Assembly (NCBI GenBank): GCA_902803345.1
Contig: CADCPV010000231.1
Span: 1 to 15,017, forward strand
Source of the DNA: an uncultured Eubacteriales bacterium
GTDB lineage: Bacteria > Bacillota_A > Clostridia > Lachnospirales > Lachnospiraceae
DNA length: 15,017 bases
Direction of reading: 5' to 3'
Shown here: positions 12,773 through 15,017 of the stretch, piece after piece
Position numbering within the stretch: the stretch's first letter is position 1
Layout of the letters: the number at the start of each line of letters is the position of its first letter
The notes under the pieces: generated by a model
The model's input: only the letters and a program-made list of their open reading frames with translations
Told to the model about the DNA's origin: nothing
The model's database searches: none
Program-made: the position numbers and the translations under genes

Positions 12773-13780
12773 ATGCAGGTGCAGAAAATTATTGACAGCA
12801 TGCCTGTGGAGCATCAGAAAAACATCTTCGGCGGGCTGGATGCCTGGCTTCGGAAGATTGAACGCAGCCTGAATGTGGAAATACTCGCAAGAAACGACAG
12901 TATCCGGATCAGCGGGGAGGAGTCCCGCGTGGAACGGGCCGAAGAAGTATTCAACAGCCTTTTTGAACTTTCCAAAAGGGGGAACACCATTACGGAACAG
13001 AATGTGGATTACGCGCTTGCGCTGTCTGTGGAAAAGGCAACGCCGGCGCTTGTGGAAATAGACCAGGATGTCGTCTGCCATACGGTAAACGGCAAACCCG
13101 TAAAGCCGAAAACCCTCGGCCAGAAAAAATACGTCGATGCGATGCGGGAAAAGATGATCGTATTCGGCGTCGGCCCGGCCGGTACCGGCAAGACCTATCT
13201 TGCGATTGCGATGGCCGTACAGGCTTTCAAGAACAACGAAGTCGACAAGATCATCCTGACCCGTCCCGCAATCGAGGCGGGAGAGAAGCTCGGTTATCTG
13301 CCGGGCGACCTGCAGAGCAAGATCGATCCCTACCTTCGGCCTCTGTATGATGCGCTTTTCCAGATCATGGGGGCGGAAAGTTTCCAGCACAACATGGAGC
13401 GCGGAACGATTGAAGTCGCGCCTCTTGCTTACATGCGCGGCCGGACGCTCGACAATGCCTACATCATACTGGATGAGGCACAGAACACGACGCCTTCGCA
13501 GATGAAGATGTTCCTGACGCGTATCGGCTTCAATTCGCGCTGTATCGTCACCGGCGACAAGACGCAGAAGGACCTGCCGCATGGAACGGAATCCGGTCTG
13601 GATCTCGCGCTTCGGATCCTGAAAAAGATCAACGAGATCGGTTTTATCGAGCTCACGAACCGGGATGTCGTGCGTCATCCTCTGGTCCAGAAGATCGTGG
13701 AAGCTTACGAACAGTACGAATCCACACACAAAAACACCGCAGGAGGCCGTCCGCGCTATGACCATAACAATCGAAAATGA
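12773..13780 (+). CDS. phoH: PhoH family ATPase
   Basis: A 335-residue cytoplasmic P-loop ATPase of the PhoH family. The N-terminal 110 residues form a small domain (SLNVEILARNDSIRISGEE) of the kind found in Bacillota PhoH. The ATPase core has Walker A GPAGTGKT (134-141), the signature ILTRPAIEAGEKLGYLPGDL, Walker B ILDEAQN with D234 and E235, and the sensor IVTGDKTQ. Family knowledge: PhoH is encoded next to ybeY in most bacteria and is linked to RNA metabolism, but its substrate is not settled. ATG 12773 is 12 bases after GGAGG, a longer spacing than usual; no better start is available in frame. The last 23 bases overlap ybeY. Confidence 0.95.
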   Translation: MQVQKIIDSMPVEHQKNIFGGLDAWLRKIERSLNVEILARNDSIRISGEESRVERAEEVFNSLFELSKRGNTITEQNVDYALALSVEKATPALVEIDQDVVCHTVNGKPVKPKTLGQKKYVDAMREKMIVFGVGPAGTGKTYLAIAMAVQAFKNNEVDKIILTRPAIEAGEKLGYLPGDLQSKIDPYLRPLYDALFQIMGAESFQHNMERGTIEVAPLAYMRGRTLDNAYIILDEAQNTTPSQMKMFLTRIGFNSRCIVTGDKTQKDLPHGTESGLDLALRILKKINEIGFIELTNRDVVRHPLVQKIVEAYEQYESTHKNTAGGRPRYDHNNRK

Positions 13781-14252
13781 GACGGAGATCTCGTTTGATT
13801 TTGATTATGAAGCGCTGATCAGGACCGTCGCGGAAGCTGTGCTGGATTATGAGAATTGTCCCTACGAAGCATCGCTTGAGGTGGTCCTGACAGATAATGA
13901 AGGCATCCGCGAAGTCAACAGAGATGCCCGCGGCATCGACAGTCCGACGGACGTGCTTTCCTTCCCGATGGCATATTATGAAAGCCCGAAAGATTACGAC
14001 GGCCTGGATGCACAGGACGATGTATTTGACCCGGAAACAGGCGAATACTTGCTCGGCAGCATGATGATTTCCTGTGAAAAGGTGCTGTCACAGGCGGAAG
14101 AATACGGCCACTCCGTAAAAAGAGAACTGGCTTTTCTCACGGCGCACAGCATGCTCCATCTTCTGGGCTTCGATCATATGGAAGAGCAGGAGCGCATTGC
14201 CATGGAAAACGAACAGCGAAACATTCTTGATTCCCTCGGAATCACAAGATAA
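13758..14252 (+). CDS. ybeY: Endoribonuclease / rRNA maturation factor YbeY
   Basis: YbeY is a zinc metalloprotein needed for 16S rRNA 3'-end maturation and ribosome quality control. The 164-residue sequence has the zinc-binding motif HSMLHLLGFDH with H130, H134 and H140, and the family segment SPTDVLSFPM. The ATG at 13758 lies within the end of phoH; AGGAGG at 13741-13746 is 11 bases upstream. An in-frame ATG at 13665 would add 31 residues read from the out-of-frame phoH sequence and is rejected. In the HSMLH motif, Ser and Met replace the common Gly-x, but all three metal-binding His are present. The 23-base overlap with phoH suggests coupled translation. Confidence 0.95.
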   Translation: MTITIENETEISFDFDYEALIRTVAEAVLDYENCPYEASLEVVLTDNEGIREVNRDARGIDSPTDVLSFPMAYYESPKDYDGLDAQDDVFDPETGEYLLGSMMISCEKVLSQAEEYGHSVKRELAFLTAHSMLHLLGFDHMEEQERIAMENEQRNILDSLGITR

Positions 14253-14273
14253 AGAACCCGGAGGCTCTTATTG

Positions 14274-15017
14274 ATGAATAAGACAAAATCCAATACCTTC
14301 CTCGCGCACGGCGGCATTTTGGCGCTTGCGTCCATCCTGGTCCGCTTCATCGGCATGATCTACCGGATTCCGATGGTCAACATCATCGGTTCCGAAGGCA
14401 ACGGCTATTACTCGACGGCATATTCGGTCTACAACATCCTGCTTCTTCTGTCCTCATACAGCCTGCCGCTCGCCGTTTCCAAACTTGTCAGTGCCCGTAC
14501 AGCGGTCGGGAAGTGGAAGGAAACCAAGCGCATCCTGATTGCGGCCTTTGTCTTTGCCGCTGCTGTCGGCCTGACTTTCGCCCTGATCACGCTCTTTTTA
14601 GCGGACTTCTTCTGCACGAAGATCATGGGAAGTCCGCGGGCAGCGATAGCGCTGAAGTGGCTTGCGCCGACCGTGTTCATCATGGCGGTTTTAGGGGTTC
14701 TGCGGGGCTTCTTCCAGGGGCTTCAGACGATGATTCCGACTGCGGTTTCCCAGATTTTGGAGCAGATCGCGAATGCTTTTGTTTCTGTCGGAATGGCTGC
14801 GGCGCTGTTCCAGTACGGGACGGAAGTGACGCTGAAAACCGGTGATCAGACCTTCGCGCCAGCCTGGGGCGCTGCCGGCGGTACGATCGGTACCGGCGCC
14901 GGGGCCTTTGTCGCACTGGCGTTCTGTGCAATGCTGTTCTTCCTGTTCCGGGGCCGCTTTAATTCCAGCGTCAACCGGGACAAAAATGCCAAAGTCCGTC
15001 CTTACGGGCGCATTATG
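14274..15017 (+). CDS. SpoVB/MurJ-like polysaccharide flippase (MOP superfamily), 5' part only
   Basis: The frame stays open to the window edge, giving 248 N-terminal residues without a stop. The start MNKTKSNTFLAHGGILALA is followed by alternating hydrophobic segments (about 10-30, 45-65, 85-110, 125-150, 160-180, 200-225). Motifs match the polysaccharide biosynthesis/SpoVB family: RFIGMIYRIPMVNIIGSEGN (in VRFIGMIYRIP), LPLAVSKLVS, LRGFFQGLQTMIPTAVSQILEQI (in LRGFFQG and PTAVSQILEQ). Members move lipid-linked sugars across the membrane for peptidoglycan or spore cortex; which substrate cannot be told from half a protein. CGGAGG at 14259-14264 stands before ATG 14274. It is 21 bases after ybeY and probably in the same transcript; ybeY in Bacillota is more often followed by dgkA or era. 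Confidence 0.9.
   Translation, partial: MNKTKSNTFLAHGGILALASILVRFIGMIYRIPMVNIIGSEGNGYYSTAYSVYNILLLLSSYSLPLAVSKLVSARTAVGKWKETKRILIAAFVFAAAVGLTFALITLFLADFFCTKIMGSPRAAIALKWLAPTVFIMAVLGVLRGFFQGLQTMIPTAVSQILEQIANAFVSVGMAAALFQYGTEVTLKTGDQTFAPAWGAAGGTIGTGAGAFVALAFCAMLFFLFRGRFNSSVNRDKNAKVRPYGRIM

Noticed and set aside
12527..13765. Antisense open frame of 412 codons opposite phoH and rpsU
   Set aside because: It crosses the rpsU terminator and a promoter region and lies opposite a well-supported PhoH; no start signal is seen.
1..15017. CRISPR arrays, insertion sequences, prophage, attachment sites, toxin-antitoxin or defence genes
   Set aside because: No direct repeat arrays, transposase or integrase motifs, or foreign codon patterns were seen; although tRNA genes can be attachment sites, no integrase or repeated tRNA 3' end is present.

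Overview
This window looks like a housekeeping stretch of a Bacillota (Firmicutes) chromosome, most likely a Clostridia/Lachnospiraceae-type bacterium. The evidence is the gene order rimP-nusA-rnpM(ylxR)-ylxQ-infB-rbfA-nrnA-truB-ribF, the presence of YlxR/YlxQ, a NusA that ends in an acidic tail, a very long IF2 N-terminal extension, strong AGGAGG-type ribosome binding sites, and tRNA genes without an encoded CCA. Base composition is moderately GC-rich and fairly even. Every supported gene lies on the + strand. I see no phage, insertion sequence, CRISPR array, toxin-antitoxin or defence gene.

Layout. (1) 1-1223: the 3' end of a GlmU-like left-handed beta-helix protein, then nagB (amino-sugar metabolism). 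(2) 1224-1395: a dense control region with a long A/T-rich hairpin ending the nagB unit, a sigma-A type promoter whose -35 lies inside the 3' arm of that hairpin, and a second terminator-like hairpin immediately after the predicted start site and before rimP. (3) 1396-10011: the nusA-infB translation/transcription operon, tightly packed with overlaps or gaps of 0-18 nt, running through ribosome maturation (rimP, rbfA), transcription elongation/termination (nusA), RNase P modulation (rnpM), initiation (infB), nanoRNA/pAp degradation (nrnA), tRNA pseudouridylation (truB) and FMN/FAD synthesis (ribF). (4) 10012-11918: a strong promoter followed by acpP, pssA and psd, linking acyl carriage to phosphatidylethanolamine synthesis. 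(5) 11919-12696: a strong promoter driving five tRNA genes (Pro, Gly, His, Gln, Lys) and then rpsU (58 aa), closed by a strong intrinsic terminator. (6) 12697-15017: an extended -10 promoter, phoH, ybeY, and the start of a SpoVB/MurJ-like MOP-superfamily flippase cut off by the window edge.

No gene here looks like a new system. The most interesting signals are regulatory: the promoter/hairpin arrangement before rimP-nusA, which fits NusA autoregulation by attenuation; a similar promoter plus hairpin layout before acpP, with a perfect 13-bp palindrome upstream of the -35; a UUCG-loop hairpin between tRNA-Lys and rpsU; and a possible internal translation start in infB. All are read from sequence only and are untested.
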